Below, in pieces: positions 1 to 8,920 of a stretch of 64,000 nt of DNA. Both the position numbers and the translations under genes were made by a program. The notes under the pieces were generated by a model. It was given only the letters and a program-made list of their open reading frames with translations. It did not search any database and was not told the origin of the DNA. How positions within the stretch are numbered: the first letter of the stretch is position 1; each line of letters opens with the position of its first letter. This DNA is from Piscirickettsiaceae bacterium (GTDB lineage Bacteria > Pseudomonadota > Gammaproteobacteria > Nitrosococcales > Methylophagaceae), in NCBI GenBank assembly GCA_024685975.1, contig JAIBDZ010000004.1, positions 1 through 64,000 on the forward strand, read 5' to 3'.

Positions 1-104
1 CATTTAAGTGAAGCGGGCTACGCTTTATTATGTGCATAAGATAAGTATTACGGTGTCACATGAAGGTTTATATCAACATAACAAGTATCGCGTTATTAAG
101 ATAT

Positions 105-142
105 AAAAAAGCCCAAGATAAATGGCTTTACCTCGGGCTTTT
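105..142. terminator. Likely terminator downstream of the minus-strand gene at 183-725
   Basis: An A-run followed by AAGCCC, a loop, then GGGCTT and a T-run. The inverted repeat is symmetrical enough to work in both directions. It sits just beyond the stop codon of the minus-strand gene. The first 100 bases of the window hold no recognisable gene and are probably intergenic or the tail of a gene outside the window. Confidence 0.55.
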
Positions 143-182
143 AATCAGATGATTATGCAATCAACTAATAGGTATTAATGAT

Positions 183-725
183 TTATTCAGCGGTACAAGC
201 ATGTTCAGCAGAGTTTTCATTGCAAACAGTGGTTTGAGCTAATAAGTTCTCCCATTCAGTGACTTTATCTTCCGAAACAGGCATTTTCCAAAGTTTACGT
301 AAGTGATAGAACTTTTCATCACCCATAATGGTGTACTGAATTGAAGTGACGGTCATTTTTTCCAATTGACATACATTGGTCCAAGATAAGGTTTCATAAC
401 CATTCACAATGGTTGAATGTTCATTGCTGTTGTGTTGCTCAATACAGTTTCTTTTAGCTGAGTCATCTTGAGTCTGTTTAAATGTTTCTAATGTTTTATC
501 TTCAATTTCTGCAATATTAATAGCGTAATGATCAGAAAAACCACGTGTTCTGCTTTTCCAGACTTGAAAATAGGTTTTGTGTTCTTCCATTGTAAATGGT
601 TGGTAATTTTCATAATCCGAAAATGATGGACCAAATACGGTATTAAGTTGTTCATCTTGCTCTAAACCATCAGCATATGAAATAGCAGGTAGAAGTAAGA
701 CAAGTAAAGAAAGTGTTCTTTTCAC
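183..725 (-). CDS. Secreted protein of unknown function
   Basis: A 180-residue protein with a clear Sec signal peptide (about residues 1-18: basic start, leucine-rich core, SYA cleavage site). The mature part is acidic and polar, with four cysteines (in RNC, NVC, TVC and HAC contexts) that could form two disulfides in the periplasm. I do not recognise a family. The start is a GTG preceded by GGAG about 9 bases upstream. It is divergent from the fbpABC iron importer, and the shared intergenic region carries Fur-like repeats, so iron-responsive expression is possible but is only inferred from position. Confidence 0.75.
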   Translation of the reverse strand: MKRTLSLLVLLLPAISYADGLEQDEQLNTVFGPSFSDYENYQPFTMEEHKTYFQVWKSRTRGFSDHYAINIAEIEDKTLETFKQTQDDSAKRNCIEQHNSNEHSTIVNGYETLSWTNVCQLEKMTVTSIQYTIMGDEKFYHLRKLWKMPVSEDKVTEWENLLAQTTVCNENSAEHACTAE

Positions 726-774
726 AGTGGTGCTCCATCAATTTTTGTTTAATTAGTTTATGTGTATCGCAAAG

Positions 775-838
775 TGATTATCAATAGATTGTAATATTAT
801 TGATAATTATTTGCATTTAGTATTTTACACTTTATACT
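775..838 (+). promoter_or_regulatory. Fur-like operator and promoter upstream of fbpA
   Basis: A 19-base stretch at 796-814 (ATTATTGATAATTATTTGC) matches the classical Fur box at most positions. Together with GATTATCAATA at 775-785 it forms an inverted repeat (TTATCAATA / TATTGATAA). A candidate -35 TTGCAT (811-816) and -10 TATACT (833-838), spaced 16 bases, overlap or follow the box, so bound Fur would block this promoter. This fits the iron-import genes downstream. The same site may affect the divergent gene at 183-725. Confidence 0.6.
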
Positions 839-953
839 GTTTGGAATTAAATCTCAGACAGTTTTTATGTGTCACAACTATATGGTAATCCATGTTAGAA
901 CGTTTTGACACCAATAAGTATAAAATAGTTTTACATTAACAATGAGGATAATG

Positions 954-1958
954 ATGAAAAAGTGGATCTTAGGATTGGCATTATTGCCTGCATTAAGCTT
1001 GCAAGTGCAAGCTGACGAAGTCAATGTCTATTCTTACCGTCAACCGTTCTTAATTGAGCCGATTACCGATGCTTTTACAGAAGAAACTGGCATTAAAGTT
1101 AACGTGCTTTATGCTAAAAGCGGGATCGCAGAAAAGTTGTCACGTGAGGGTAAATACAGCCCAGCTGATATTGTATTAACTTCCGATTTTAATCGTCTAC
1201 TTGAGGTAAAATACAAAGGCTTAACGCAAGCAAACAAAGACAGTCATTTACGAGAAAATATTCCAGAAGAATTTCGTGACAATGAACGCCATTGGTTTGC
1301 TTTGACGACACGGGCTAGGGTTATTTATGCTTCTAAAGATAGAGTGCCATCACCTGAATCTTTAACCTATGAAGATTTGGCTTCTGAGCAATTTAAAGGC
1401 CGTGTCTGCGTTAGAAGTGGTAAACATCCGTATAATATTTCTTTGATTTCTTCCATGATTGCTCATCATGGTGAAACAGAAACAAAAGAATGGCTAACAA
1501 AGTTAAAAAGTAATTTAGCGCGTAAACCTCAAGGTAATGATAGAAGCCAAGTAAAAGCGATTAAAGAAGGTGTGTGTGACGTCTCGCTAGGTAATAGTTA
1601 TTACTACGGAAAAATGCTTGAAAATGAAGAACAACGCCCATGGGCAGAAGCAGTGAAAATTATCTTCCCTAATCAACATGATCGTGGCGCTCATATCAAT
1701 ATCTCAGGTATGGCGATGGCAAAATATGCACCTAATAAAGATAGTGCAAAAAAATTAATGCGTTATTTAACGGGTGAAAAAGCACAGTCTTTATATGCCT
1801 CTGCTAATATGGAATACCCGGTTAATGAACTGGTTGAGCCTTCTGATATCGTGAAGTCATGGGGTAAGTTTAAGGCAGATGATTTACCATTATATGAGAC
1901 AGTTTTGCATCGTGAAGCTGCTTATAAACTACTTGATGAAGTGAAGTTCGACTTATAA
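954..1958 (+). CDS. fbpA: Ferric iron ABC transporter, periplasmic substrate-binding protein
   Basis: A member of the FbpA/FutA/AfuA family, which binds Fe3+ in the periplasm and hands it to the FbpBC permease and ATPase. It has a signal peptide (KKWILGLALLPALSLQVQA), the N-terminal NVYSYRQ strand typical of the family, and the SYYYGK segment near residue 220 that carries the paired iron-ligand tyrosines. Length (about 335 residues) is normal. Two ATGs further upstream (942, 951) are possible starts. ATG 954 is preferred because AGGA lies 5 bases before it. It is the first gene of a three-gene operon behind a Fur-like box. Confidence 0.9.
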   Translation: MKKWILGLALLPALSLQVQADEVNVYSYRQPFLIEPITDAFTEETGIKVNVLYAKSGIAEKLSREGKYSPADIVLTSDFNRLLEVKYKGLTQANKDSHLRENIPEEFRDNERHWFALTTRARVIYASKDRVPSPESLTYEDLASEQFKGRVCVRSGKHPYNISLISSMIAHHGETETKEWLTKLKSNLARKPQGNDRSQVKAIKEGVCDVSLGNSYYYGKMLENEEQRPWAEAVKIIFPNQHDRGAHINISGMAMAKYAPNKDSAKKLMRYLTGEKAQSLYASANMEYPVNELVEPSDIVKSWGKFKADDLPLYETVLHREAAYKLLDEVKFDL

Positions 1959-1974
1959 AATTTAGGATACGTTT

Positions 1975-3597
1975 GTGGGAATTTTAGTATGGCCTAGGTT
2001 AGCCTGGGCCATCGCTATTGGTATTATATTACCGATTGTTTTTTTAATAGTACAAAGTTTGGGAAGCCAAGCTGAGCTGTTCGAGCATCTTTGGGCGACA
2101 GTTTTAACAGACTATATTTTAAATACGATACAGCTAGTAGGTTTAGTCTTATTATTCGTATCATGTTTTGCATTGCCTGCGGCGTGGTTAATTGCCATGT
2201 GTCAGTTTCCAGGCAGGCGTTATTTTGAATGGTTATTGATGTTACCTTTGGCCATGCCGGCTTATGTTGTTGCGTATGTTTATACTGATTTATTAGATTT
2301 TGCCGGCCCGATACAAACGACATTACGTGACGTTTTTCAACAAAATACTGCTTTAGCACAACAAACTTTCTTTGATATTCGAACAATACCTGGCGCAGCC
2401 TTAATGCTTGCCTTGGTGTTATATCCGTATTTATATCTGGTTGCACGTACGGCCTTTTCAGAACATGGTGCCCATCTCTTTCAAATCAGTAGAAGCTTAG
2501 GCAAGACGCCATGGCAAAGTGTTCGAAAAGTAGCGATCCCTTTATCTCGTCCTGCTATTGTCGTTGGCCTCTTATTCGTTGGTGCTGAAACGTTAGGTGA
2601 TTTTGCGACCGTGAATTATTTTGCGGTCAATACCTTAACCACTGCGGTGTATGACAGTTGGTTAGGGCATGGATCTTTAACGGCAGCTGCTAAAATTTCA
2701 TTATTGATGTTGGTGGGCGTTGTCGGCATTTTAACCTTAGAACGTTGGCAACGAGGGAAACAGCGCTTTTATCATAAATACAGTCATCAATCTCAGTTGT
2801 TTGTATTGACAGGTTGGCGTGCTAAAGCCTCGACATTGTTTTGTTTGAGTTTGATTATTTTTGGTTTTTTTCTACCTGTTGCTGTTTTATTAATCTATGT
2901 ACTTGATTATTGGACAAATGATCTTTTAGCTGAGTTAATGCAAGTGCTGTTGCAAACAGTATGGTTATCTTTGGCTGCTGCTGTTATTGCAACCATCTTT
3001 GCTGTATTGCTGGCTTTTACAACAAGGTTATCGCCAAGCAAAATGTATCAATTGCCATTAAAGCTATCTTCGTTGGGGTATATGTTACCGAGTACGGTAT
3101 TAGCTGTGGCAGTACTCATGCCAATGACGAGCATTGAACATATTACAAATGATGCTTTTCTAACATTGAACTTAACTCCCCCTGGTTTGTTTTTGTCAGG
3201 AACGGTATTTGCGTTAGTGTTTGCCTTTGTAGTCAGGTTTCAGGCGGTAGCCAATGGGGCGATTGAAACGAGCTTTCTTAATATTAGTCCATCGCTTGAT
3301 ATGGCGTCTAATAGCCTTGGTAAAACGCAAAGACAAACACTGCAACGTATTCACTTACCTTTGATAAAAAAAGGCCTGTTGACGGCATTATTATTAGTAT
3401 TTATTGAATGTATGAAGGAGTTACCAGCAGCGTTATTACTTCGTCCGTTTAATTTTGATACACTCGCCACTTTTGTTTATCAATATGTGTCAGATGAGCA
3501 GCTTGAACAAGCCGCTTTTGCAGCGATATTGATTGTCTTAGCAGGTTTATACCCTGTGATGAGATTAACGCGAGGTATTGATAGTCATGAGCATTAA
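1975..3597 (+). CDS. fbpB: Ferric iron ABC transporter, fused two-domain permease
   Basis: Inner-membrane permease of the Fe3+ importer, 540 residues, with about twelve hydrophobic segments in two homologous halves. Each half carries the binding-protein-dependent transport motif that contacts the ATPase: SRSLGKTPWQSVRKVAIPL near residues 168-186 and SNSLGKTQRQTLQRIHLPL near 443-461. The start is GTG, with AGGA 7 bases upstream, 16 bases after the fbpA stop. The end overlaps the start of fbpC, indicating translational coupling. Confidence 0.9.
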   Translation: MGILVWPRLAWAIAIGIILPIVFLIVQSLGSQAELFEHLWATVLTDYILNTIQLVGLVLLFVSCFALPAAWLIAMCQFPGRRYFEWLLMLPLAMPAYVVAYVYTDLLDFAGPIQTTLRDVFQQNTALAQQTFFDIRTIPGAALMLALVLYPYLYLVARTAFSEHGAHLFQISRSLGKTPWQSVRKVAIPLSRPAIVVGLLFVGAETLGDFATVNYFAVNTLTTAVYDSWLGHGSLTAAAKISLLMLVGVVGILTLERWQRGKQRFYHKYSHQSQLFVLTGWRAKASTLFCLSLIIFGFFLPVAVLLIYVLDYWTNDLLAELMQVLLQTVWLSLAAAVIATIFAVLLAFTTRLSPSKMYQLPLKLSSLGYMLPSTVLAVAVLMPMTSIEHITNDAFLTLNLTPPGLFLSGTVFALVFAFVVRFQAVANGAIETSFLNISPSLDMASNSLGKTQRQTLQRIHLPLIKKGLLTALLLVFIECMKELPAALLLRPFNFDTLATFVYQYVSDEQLEQAAFAAILIVLAGLYPVMRLTRGIDSHEH

Positions 3598-4654
3598 TAT
3601 GGAGCAAGACATCGCATTATCATTAGATAATATTGCTATTGCTTATCAACGTAATCGAGTGATTGAGAACTTGTCTTTACAAGTAGCTAAAGATGAGATC
3701 GTGTGTCTATTGGGAGAAAGCGGCTCAGGTAAAACCACGGTACTAAAAGCAATAGCGGGCCTATTAACCATTGATGCGGGTTGTATTACTTTAGGGAAAC
3801 AAGAAGTATCTTCAGTTAAGACGCATGTCTTACCCGAAAACCGTAAAATTAGCATGATCTTTCAGGACTTTGCTCTGTTTCCGCACTTATCTGTGCTGGA
3901 AAATGTCTGTTTTGGTATCGATGGAAAAGCTCAAGCAGTTAAAGAACAAGGACAGGCTTTATTATCATTAGTGAAAATGAGTGCGTTTGAACAAGCTTAT
4001 CCAAATGAATTATCTGGCGGACAACAGCAACGTATTGCCATTGCTAGAGCATTGGGAACAGAACCCGATATTTTACTATTAGACGAACCGTTCACTAATG
4101 TTGACCATCACCTTAGAGAGCAGTTAATGCTTGATATGCGTGATATATTGAAAAAGCAGGGGACAGCAGCTGTCTTTGTCACACATAGTCGAGAAGAGGC
4201 TTTTACCTTTGCTGATACGATGGCTTTTATGCAAGCAGGGAAAATCGTACAGCACGATACTGCTGAGAATTTGTATTTTCAACCGGCAACGCCACGATTG
4301 GCTGAATCTTTAGGTGACGGAAGTTGGCTCACTGTAACTGTGCTTGATGATATGACAACACAATCGCCATTATTGGGCCCGATTGTATCAACAAACAAAA
4401 TTGAAATGGCTGCAGGGGCGACGTTAAAGCAATTTATTCGTCCCAATCAAATGGCATTAGTGGCTGATGATAGAGGTCCGGGCATCATTAAAACGCATAT
4501 TTTTAGTGGTGATAATCGGTATTACTTGGTCGAAATGGGAAATGAGTTATTAAAAGTAGCTTGTAATAGCCTTGAAAGTTGGGCACTCGGTCAAATGGTG
4601 TCGATATCGGTGACACCACATCAAGCGATATTATTTGAACAATCAAACAGATAG
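3587..4654 (+). CDS. fbpC: Ferric iron ABC transporter, ATP-binding protein
   Basis: Cytoplasmic ATPase that powers Fe3+ import. Visible motifs are Walker A GESGSGKTT (about residue 45), the Q-loop IFQDFALFPH, the signature LSGGQQQRIAIARAL, Walker B ILLLDEP and the H-loop VTHSREEA. The C-terminal roughly 110 residues form the regulatory/OB-like extension of FbpC-type proteins. The reading frame stays open upstream to a TTG at 3578, but ATG 3587, inside the end of fbpB, is the likelier start. A further ATG at 3599 cannot be excluded. The operon ends at a hairpin terminator 5 bases downstream. Confidence 0.9.
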   Translation: MSINMEQDIALSLDNIAIAYQRNRVIENLSLQVAKDEIVCLLGESGSGKTTVLKAIAGLLTIDAGCITLGKQEVSSVKTHVLPENRKISMIFQDFALFPHLSVLENVCFGIDGKAQAVKEQGQALLSLVKMSAFEQAYPNELSGGQQQRIAIARALGTEPDILLLDEPFTNVDHHLREQLMLDMRDILKKQGTAAVFVTHSREEAFTFADTMAFMQAGKIVQHDTAENLYFQPATPRLAESLGDGSWLTVTVLDDMTTQSPLLGPIVSTNKIEMAAGATLKQFIRPNQMALVADDRGPGIIKTHIFSGDNRYYLVEMGNELLKVACNSLESWALGQMVSISVTPHQAILFEQSNR

Positions 4655-4658
4655 ATAT

Positions 4659-4689
4659 AAAAAAGCCTGCTAAATGCAGGCTTTTTTTA
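4659..4689. terminator. Bidirectional rho-independent terminator
   Basis: A-run, AAGCCTGC, loop TAAAT, GCAGGCTT and T-run between the convergent fbpC and the rhodanese gene. It is symmetrical and can stop transcripts from both sides. Confidence 0.9.
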
Positions 4690-4706
4690 AAGAAGATAAA
4701 GTTGTT

Positions 4707-5285
4707 TTACTCGATGTACATTTTATCTTCTGATAATTTATAACTCCAAGGTAAATTGGCATTTTTCCAGCCATTTTTAAGGCGTTGACCTTTATGTGGG
4801 CCTTCTTTTAACTTATCACCTTCAAAGCCATCAACGACAGTGTAGGCTTTTGTATAGCCTAATTTATGTAATAGGGCGGCGGCTTTCGAACTGCGTGAAC
4901 CAGAACGACAAATCAATAAAATAGTACTGTTTTTGTCAAAGCCAGCTTCGCTTAATTGATCGTCGAGAACAATAGAAAAGTTACTATTCGGTAGTTTCAT
5001 AAACCGACCATTTTTCTCATCCCACTCGCTAAAATCATTCACCATATAAGGGATATTGCTGTCAGCGACTGTTGGCATGCCGAGGAATTCAACTTCAGCT
5101 TGAGTACGGACATCAACCATATAAACGGTATCAGGATGATCCGTTTTCATTTTGTATGCTTGTTTAGCCGTGACGTAAAGTGCTTGGGGTGTTTGTTTCT
5201 TTTCTGGTAAGTTTGAAAAGTCATCATGGGCGTAACTGCTTGGTAACGCAAAGACTAAAAATAATAAGAAGCTGAATTTATACAC
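4707..5285 (-). CDS. Periplasmic rhodanese-domain protein
   Basis: A 192-residue exported protein with a signal peptide (FSFLLFLVFALPSSYAH) and a single rhodanese domain. The domain begins near VYMVDVRTQAEVEFLG and contains the active-site loop ICRSGSRS, whose cysteine (about residue 125) would carry a persulfide. Rhodaneses transfer sulfane sulfur to acceptors such as cyanide or thiols; the physiological acceptor here is unknown. The start is GTG with AAGG about 10 bases upstream. Its periplasmic location and a persulfide dioxygenase elsewhere in the window are consistent with sulfur metabolism, but no direct link is shown. Confidence 0.8.
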   Translation of the reverse strand: MYKFSFLLFLVFALPSSYAHDDFSNLPEKKQTPQALYVTAKQAYKMKTDHPDTVYMVDVRTQAEVEFLGMPTVADSNIPYMVNDFSEWDEKNGRFMKLPNSNFSIVLDDQLSEAGFDKNSTILLICRSGSRSSKAAALLHKLGYTKAYTVVDGFEGDKLKEGPHKGQRLKNGWKNANLPWSYKLSEDKMYIE

Positions 5286-5357
5286 GACGAAATACCTTTT
5301 GTTTATCGAGTGGTGGATGCCTATTTTCTAATAAAAAAACGACAAGGGCAATGGGAC

Positions 5358-6281
5358 TTACCTTTTTTGTTGATTAATTAGCTTGATTCTAAAAATTAAA
5401 TAGCGCGCATAAGAGTCATAACTAGAATAAGACAGCGCAGCGGACGCGGGTTTAAGTAGCTGCCATTTCTTAAAACGGGGGCGACTGAATAAGCGTTTAT
5501 CATCTTGCATTGATAGGATGAATAGCATTAATAGTGCTGCCAAGATAGTAAACCTGATTTGCCAAGCAAAGCGGCCTGATAGCGTTTGACCAAGAGGTAA
5601 ACCCTGTTCAATAAGTTGGGCTGTTAAGTCATATTTCTCTCGTAATGGGCGTGCTAATTGCTCACTGTTATCAGGAGTGATGGCAAAATCTGTGATTCCA
5701 GCGTTATCAAGCATCTCTTGGTCAAGATAGATGCGGTTATTTTCGACAAGATCTTGTTCTATATCTTGATAAAAATTAATCAATTGTAAAGCCGAGCAAA
5801 TAGAATCTGACTGTAATAAGGTTAATGACGCGGTTTGACCTACAAGGTGTAATAAAATCCGTCCTACGGGATTGGCAGAACGTTGACAATAATGAAGTAT
5901 GTCGGCATGAGAGATGAAAGGCGTGAAAGCAACATCTTGTTTAAAGGCGGACAATAAATCGTGAAATAAAATAATCGGCACATTGAAAGTATGAATCACA
6001 TCTTCTAGTGCAATAAAAATAGGATCCTGACTAGGGTTTTGATGACGGGCAATAGCATCTAATTGGTCTGCATAATGTGACAAGCTCTCGAGACGTGTTG
6101 CCTTATCCATATCGCCTTCATCGGCAATGTCATCCGCGGTTCGAGCAAAAGCATACACAACAGTGAAGGGGCGTCTTAATGTGGTGGGTAATAAGCGGCT
6201 CGCGACAGGGAAGTTTTCATAATGTGAGGTCGCAATGTGTTGACAGTGTTGATAAGCTTTATCAAGATTGGATTTAGTCAT
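5358..6281 (-). CDS. hpnC: HpnC-type squalene/phytoene synthase family protein
   Basis: A 307-residue trans-isoprenyl diphosphate synthase (head-to-head) family protein. It shows the first aspartate-rich motif in AFARTADDIADEGD (about residues 45-58) and the second in INFYQDIEQDL with RIYLD. The N-terminal ENFPVASRLLPTTLRRP is characteristic of HpnC, which works with HpnD and HpnE to make squalene from farnesyl diphosphate. No hpnD, hpnE or cyclase gene is nearby, so its partners must be elsewhere or it acts alone. It overlaps the end of rmuC by 8 bases and is probably the last gene of the mtaD-ubiG-mupP-rmuC operon. Confidence 0.75.
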   Translation of the reverse strand: MTKSNLDKAYQHCQHIATSHYENFPVASRLLPTTLRRPFTVVYAFARTADDIADEGDMDKATRLESLSHYADQLDAIARHQNPSQDPIFIALEDVIHTFNVPIILFHDLLSAFKQDVAFTPFISHADILHYCQRSANPVGRILLHLVGQTASLTLLQSDSICSALQLINFYQDIEQDLVENNRIYLDQEMLDNAGITDFAITPDNSEQLARPLREKYDLTAQLIEQGLPLGQTLSGRFAWQIRFTILAALLMLFILSMQDDKRLFSRPRFKKWQLLKPASAALSYSSYDSYARYLIFRIKLINQQKR

Positions 6282-7569
6282 CTTCTGGTTCTGATACCTT
6301 GCGAATAGGCTTGTCGACAGGAGGGACAGTTTTGATTTCTTCCTTAGTACGGATGCCCATATCTAAAAAACGACGGCCAGCTGGGACAACTTGACGTTCT
6401 AATGATCCGACCGTTTTATTAAAGTGTTCAACGCTTTGATTTAGACTGCCACCTAATTTATCCAAGTGATGACTAAAAGTGGATAAGCGCTTATATAAAG
6501 TTTCTCCTAAATCACGGATAGCAATGGCATTATCAGTCAGTTTTTGTTGTTTCCAGCCATAGGATACAGCCCGTAAAATGGCGATAAAGTTGCTAGGCGT
6601 GGCTAAAACGATATTATCTCGCATCGTATCTTCAAGTAATTGTGGATCGAGATCTAATGCTGCCGATAAAAAGTGTTCGCCAGGAATAAATAACACGACA
6701 AATTCTGGCGAGTCAGTATATTCAGCCCAATATTGTTTGGCAGACAATTCTTTGGCTCTTTGACGAATAATATGGGCATGCCGTTTTAACTCTGTTGCTT
6801 TAGTGACGTCATCAGAGGCTTGAATAGAAGATAGGTAAGCATCAAGCGGTGTTTTAGCATCAATAATGATGTCACGCCGCTCTGGCAAGCGAACAATCAT
6901 ATCGGGCCGAATACGGCCTGATTCGGTCAATTGGCTGGTTTGCTCAAAAAAATCGCAGTGTGCGACCATGCCACTTAATTCGGCTAAACGCCGTAAAGTC
7001 ATTTCTCCCCATTGACCTCGCACTTCTGGGCGGCGTAATGCTTGCACCAAATTGTGTGTTTCCTGATGAAGATTTTTTTGACCTTCTTGCATAAAACGAA
7101 TGGTTTCTTGTAATTCGCCCACTGTTTTATGACGATCTTTTTCAATGGCATTAATTTGTTGTGCCGTTTTTTCTAAGGCGTCATTAATGGGCTTAAGCAA
7201 TTGAGCAATAGACTGTTCTCGACTTTGCAGCTCTGCTTTAGCGCTGGTGTGATGGTGTTTGAGGTTTTCTTCAGCTAGTTTAAGAAATTGTTCATTATTT
7301 TGGTTCAGTGCGGCATGAGAGAGTTGATTAAAGGTATCCGCTAATTGGTAGCGTGTTTGATCTAATAAGGCGTCAAATTGTTCATTCGATTGACGTTCAT
7401 ATTGGAGTGATAATGTCAGTTCTTGGTTTTGCGTTTTTAAGGCTGAGATAGTTTTGCCGCGGATAAACCAAAAGACGAGGCTTCCAAGCAAAAAACCAAG
7501 GAGCAATAAGCCATAATGATTAACACCTAGTTGTACAAGCGGCTCAAACATTTTATCGACTATAACCAT
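6274..7569 (-). CDS. rmuC: DNA recombination protein RmuC
   Basis: A 431-residue RmuC-family protein. It has an N-terminal membrane segment (YGLLLLGFLLGSLVFWFI, about residues 19-36), a long coiled coil rich in Q, E and K (about 40-190), and the conserved nuclease-like domain with RGQWGEMTLRRLAELSGM, IIDAKTPLDAYL and VVLFIPGEHFLSAAL. RmuC limits sequence inversions at inverted repeats; its biochemical activity is not firmly known. The start overlaps the end of mupP by 10 bases. An internal ATG at 7551 is an alternative. Confidence 0.88.
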   Translation of the reverse strand: MVIVDKMFEPLVQLGVNHYGLLLLGFLLGSLVFWFIRGKTISALKTQNQELTLSLQYERQSNEQFDALLDQTRYQLADTFNQLSHAALNQNNEQFLKLAEENLKHHHTSAKAELQSREQSIAQLLKPINDALEKTAQQINAIEKDRHKTVGELQETIRFMQEGQKNLHQETHNLVQALRRPEVRGQWGEMTLRRLAELSGMVAHCDFFEQTSQLTESGRIRPDMIVRLPERRDIIIDAKTPLDAYLSSIQASDDVTKATELKRHAHIIRQRAKELSAKQYWAEYTDSPEFVVLFIPGEHFLSAALDLDPQLLEDTMRDNIVLATPSNFIAILRAVSYGWKQQKLTDNAIAIRDLGETLYKRLSTFSHHLDKLGGSLNQSVEHFNKTVGSLERQVVPAGRRFLDMGIRTKEEIKTVPPVDKPIRKVSEPEDD

Positions 7570-8213
7570 GTGAGGATAGCTTCTGGGCTATCAATAATAC
7601 CGTCAGCTTGCCAGTGTGAAATGTCATCATCTGCACTGATATAACCATATGACGCCGCCAACGTTATCATGTCAGCAGCTTTACCTGCTTGGATATCTCG
7701 TAATGCATCACCAATATAAAGACAGTCCTTTGGCGCCAATTGGATGAGATCGCAAGCATGCAATAAGGGGGCTGGATGCGGTTTACTGTGCGGTGTTGTA
7801 TCGCCACTAACAATACAGGCAGCTGCTTGATCTAATTGTAATAATTGTGTTAATGGTGTGGTTAAAAAAGTCGGCTTATTGGTCACAATTCCCCAAGGAA
7901 TATCGCGTGAGTGCAATGTGGACAGTACCATTTGCATGCGAGGAAATAATGTTGATTCTCGTGCAATATTATCTTGGTAGAGCTGAATTAAACGTTGTTG
8001 TAAGGGTAAGTAGTCAGCATCATGTTGGGATAAGTTAAATCCTAAATGAAGCAAACCTGCACAACCATTGCTCGCGATAGGGCGTATATCTGCTAAAGGC
8101 AAAGGCATTAAACCATGCTCTTCTAGTAGGGTGTTGAGTGCAAACGCTAAGTCTGGGGCGGTATCGACTAAAGTGCCATCAAGATCGAATAAAACAGCTT
8201 TAAAAGAGGCCAT
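7560..8213 (-). CDS. mupP: HAD phosphatase, MupP/Gph type (MurNAc-6-phosphate or phosphoglycolate phosphatase)
   Basis: A HAD-superfamily phosphatase of 217 residues with motif I FDLDGTLVDTAPDL at the N-terminus, motif II TNKP and the C-terminal motif GDALRDIQAG. Sequence alone does not separate phosphoglycolate phosphatase (Gph) from N-acetylmuramic acid 6-phosphate phosphatase (MupP). The position directly after ubiG and mtaD is that of MupP in Pseudomonas, where it feeds the AmgK-MurU cell-wall recycling route. The MupP assignment therefore rests on synteny. The gene starts 2 bases after the ubiG stop. Confidence 0.75.
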   Translation of the reverse strand: MASFKAVLFDLDGTLVDTAPDLAFALNTLLEEHGLMPLPLADIRPIASNGCAGLLHLGFNLSQHDADYLPLQQRLIQLYQDNIARESTLFPRMQMVLSTLHSRDIPWGIVTNKPTFLTTPLTQLLQLDQAAACIVSGDTTPHSKPHPAPLLHACDLIQLAPKDCLYIGDALRDIQAGKAADMITLAASYGYISADDDISHWQADGIIDSPEAILTWL

Positions 8214-8215
8214 AA

Positions 8216-8920
8216 TTAAATACGTGTGCAGTGCATGAGGTAATTGACGGTCACGTCATCACTTAAGGTAAATTGCTGTGACAAGGGCTGATAGCTGATA
8301 CCTTGTATTGCATTGACCTGTAGGTCTGCCCTACGGCACCATGCTGCTAATTCTGACGGTTTAATAAAACGTTGATAATCATGCGTTCCTTTGGGCAGCA
8401 TGTTCATGACATATTCCGCCCCTAAAATAGCTAATAAATAGGCTTTAGGATGACGGTTTAATGTTGAAAAAAAGACATCGCCGCCAGGTTTGACAAGATC
8501 ATGACAAGCTTGAATAACAGATTGTGGATCAGGAACATGTTCTAACATCTCCATGCAAGTAACAACGCCAAACTGTTGTGCGGCCTGTTTGGCTTTTTCT
8601 TCGACGGGAATGTGTTGGTAATCAATCGTCAGCTCTGATTCTAACGCATGTAATTGGGCAACATTGAGCGCCATCTCACTCATATCAATGCCAGTTGCAT
8701 TGGCATCCGCTTTAGCGAGTGCTTCGGTTAGAATACCGCCACCGCACCCAACATCGATGACAGATTGTTGTTTTAATGAGGCGTATTGCTCAATAAAGGC
8801 CATGCGAACAGGATTGATCTGGTGGAGTGGTTTGGACTCACCTGCTTCGTCCCACCAAGTTGATGCTAAAGCATCAAACTTGTCGATTTCGTTGGGATCA
8901 ATATTGTGGTCAAGGGTCAT
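8216..8920 (-). CDS. ubiG: Ubiquinone biosynthesis O-methyltransferase UbiG
   Basis: A 234-residue class I SAM-dependent methyltransferase that performs both O-methylations in ubiquinone synthesis. It has the UbiG N-terminus (IDKFDALASTWWDEAGESKPLHQINPVR contains the family signature), SAM motif I VIDVGCGGGILTEALA (about residue 55), and CMEMLEHVPDP. It overlaps the upstream mtaD by 4 bases (ATGA), so it is translated from the same message. Length is normal for the family. Confidence 0.93.
   Translation of the reverse strand: MTLDHNIDPNEIDKFDALASTWWDEAGESKPLHQINPVRMAFIEQYASLKQQSVIDVGCGGGILTEALAKADANATGIDMSEMALNVAQLHALESELTIDYQHIPVEEKAKQAAQQFGVVTCMEMLEHVPDPQSVIQACHDLVKPGGDVFFSTLNRHPKAYLLAILGAEYVMNMLPKGTHDYQRFIKPSELAAWCRRADLQVNAIQGISYQPLSQQFTLSDDVTVNYLMHCTRI

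Noticed and set aside
2024-2446. A 140-codon open frame antisense to fbpB
   Set aside because: It is a shadow of the permease gene with no ribosome site, no domain and unlikely composition.
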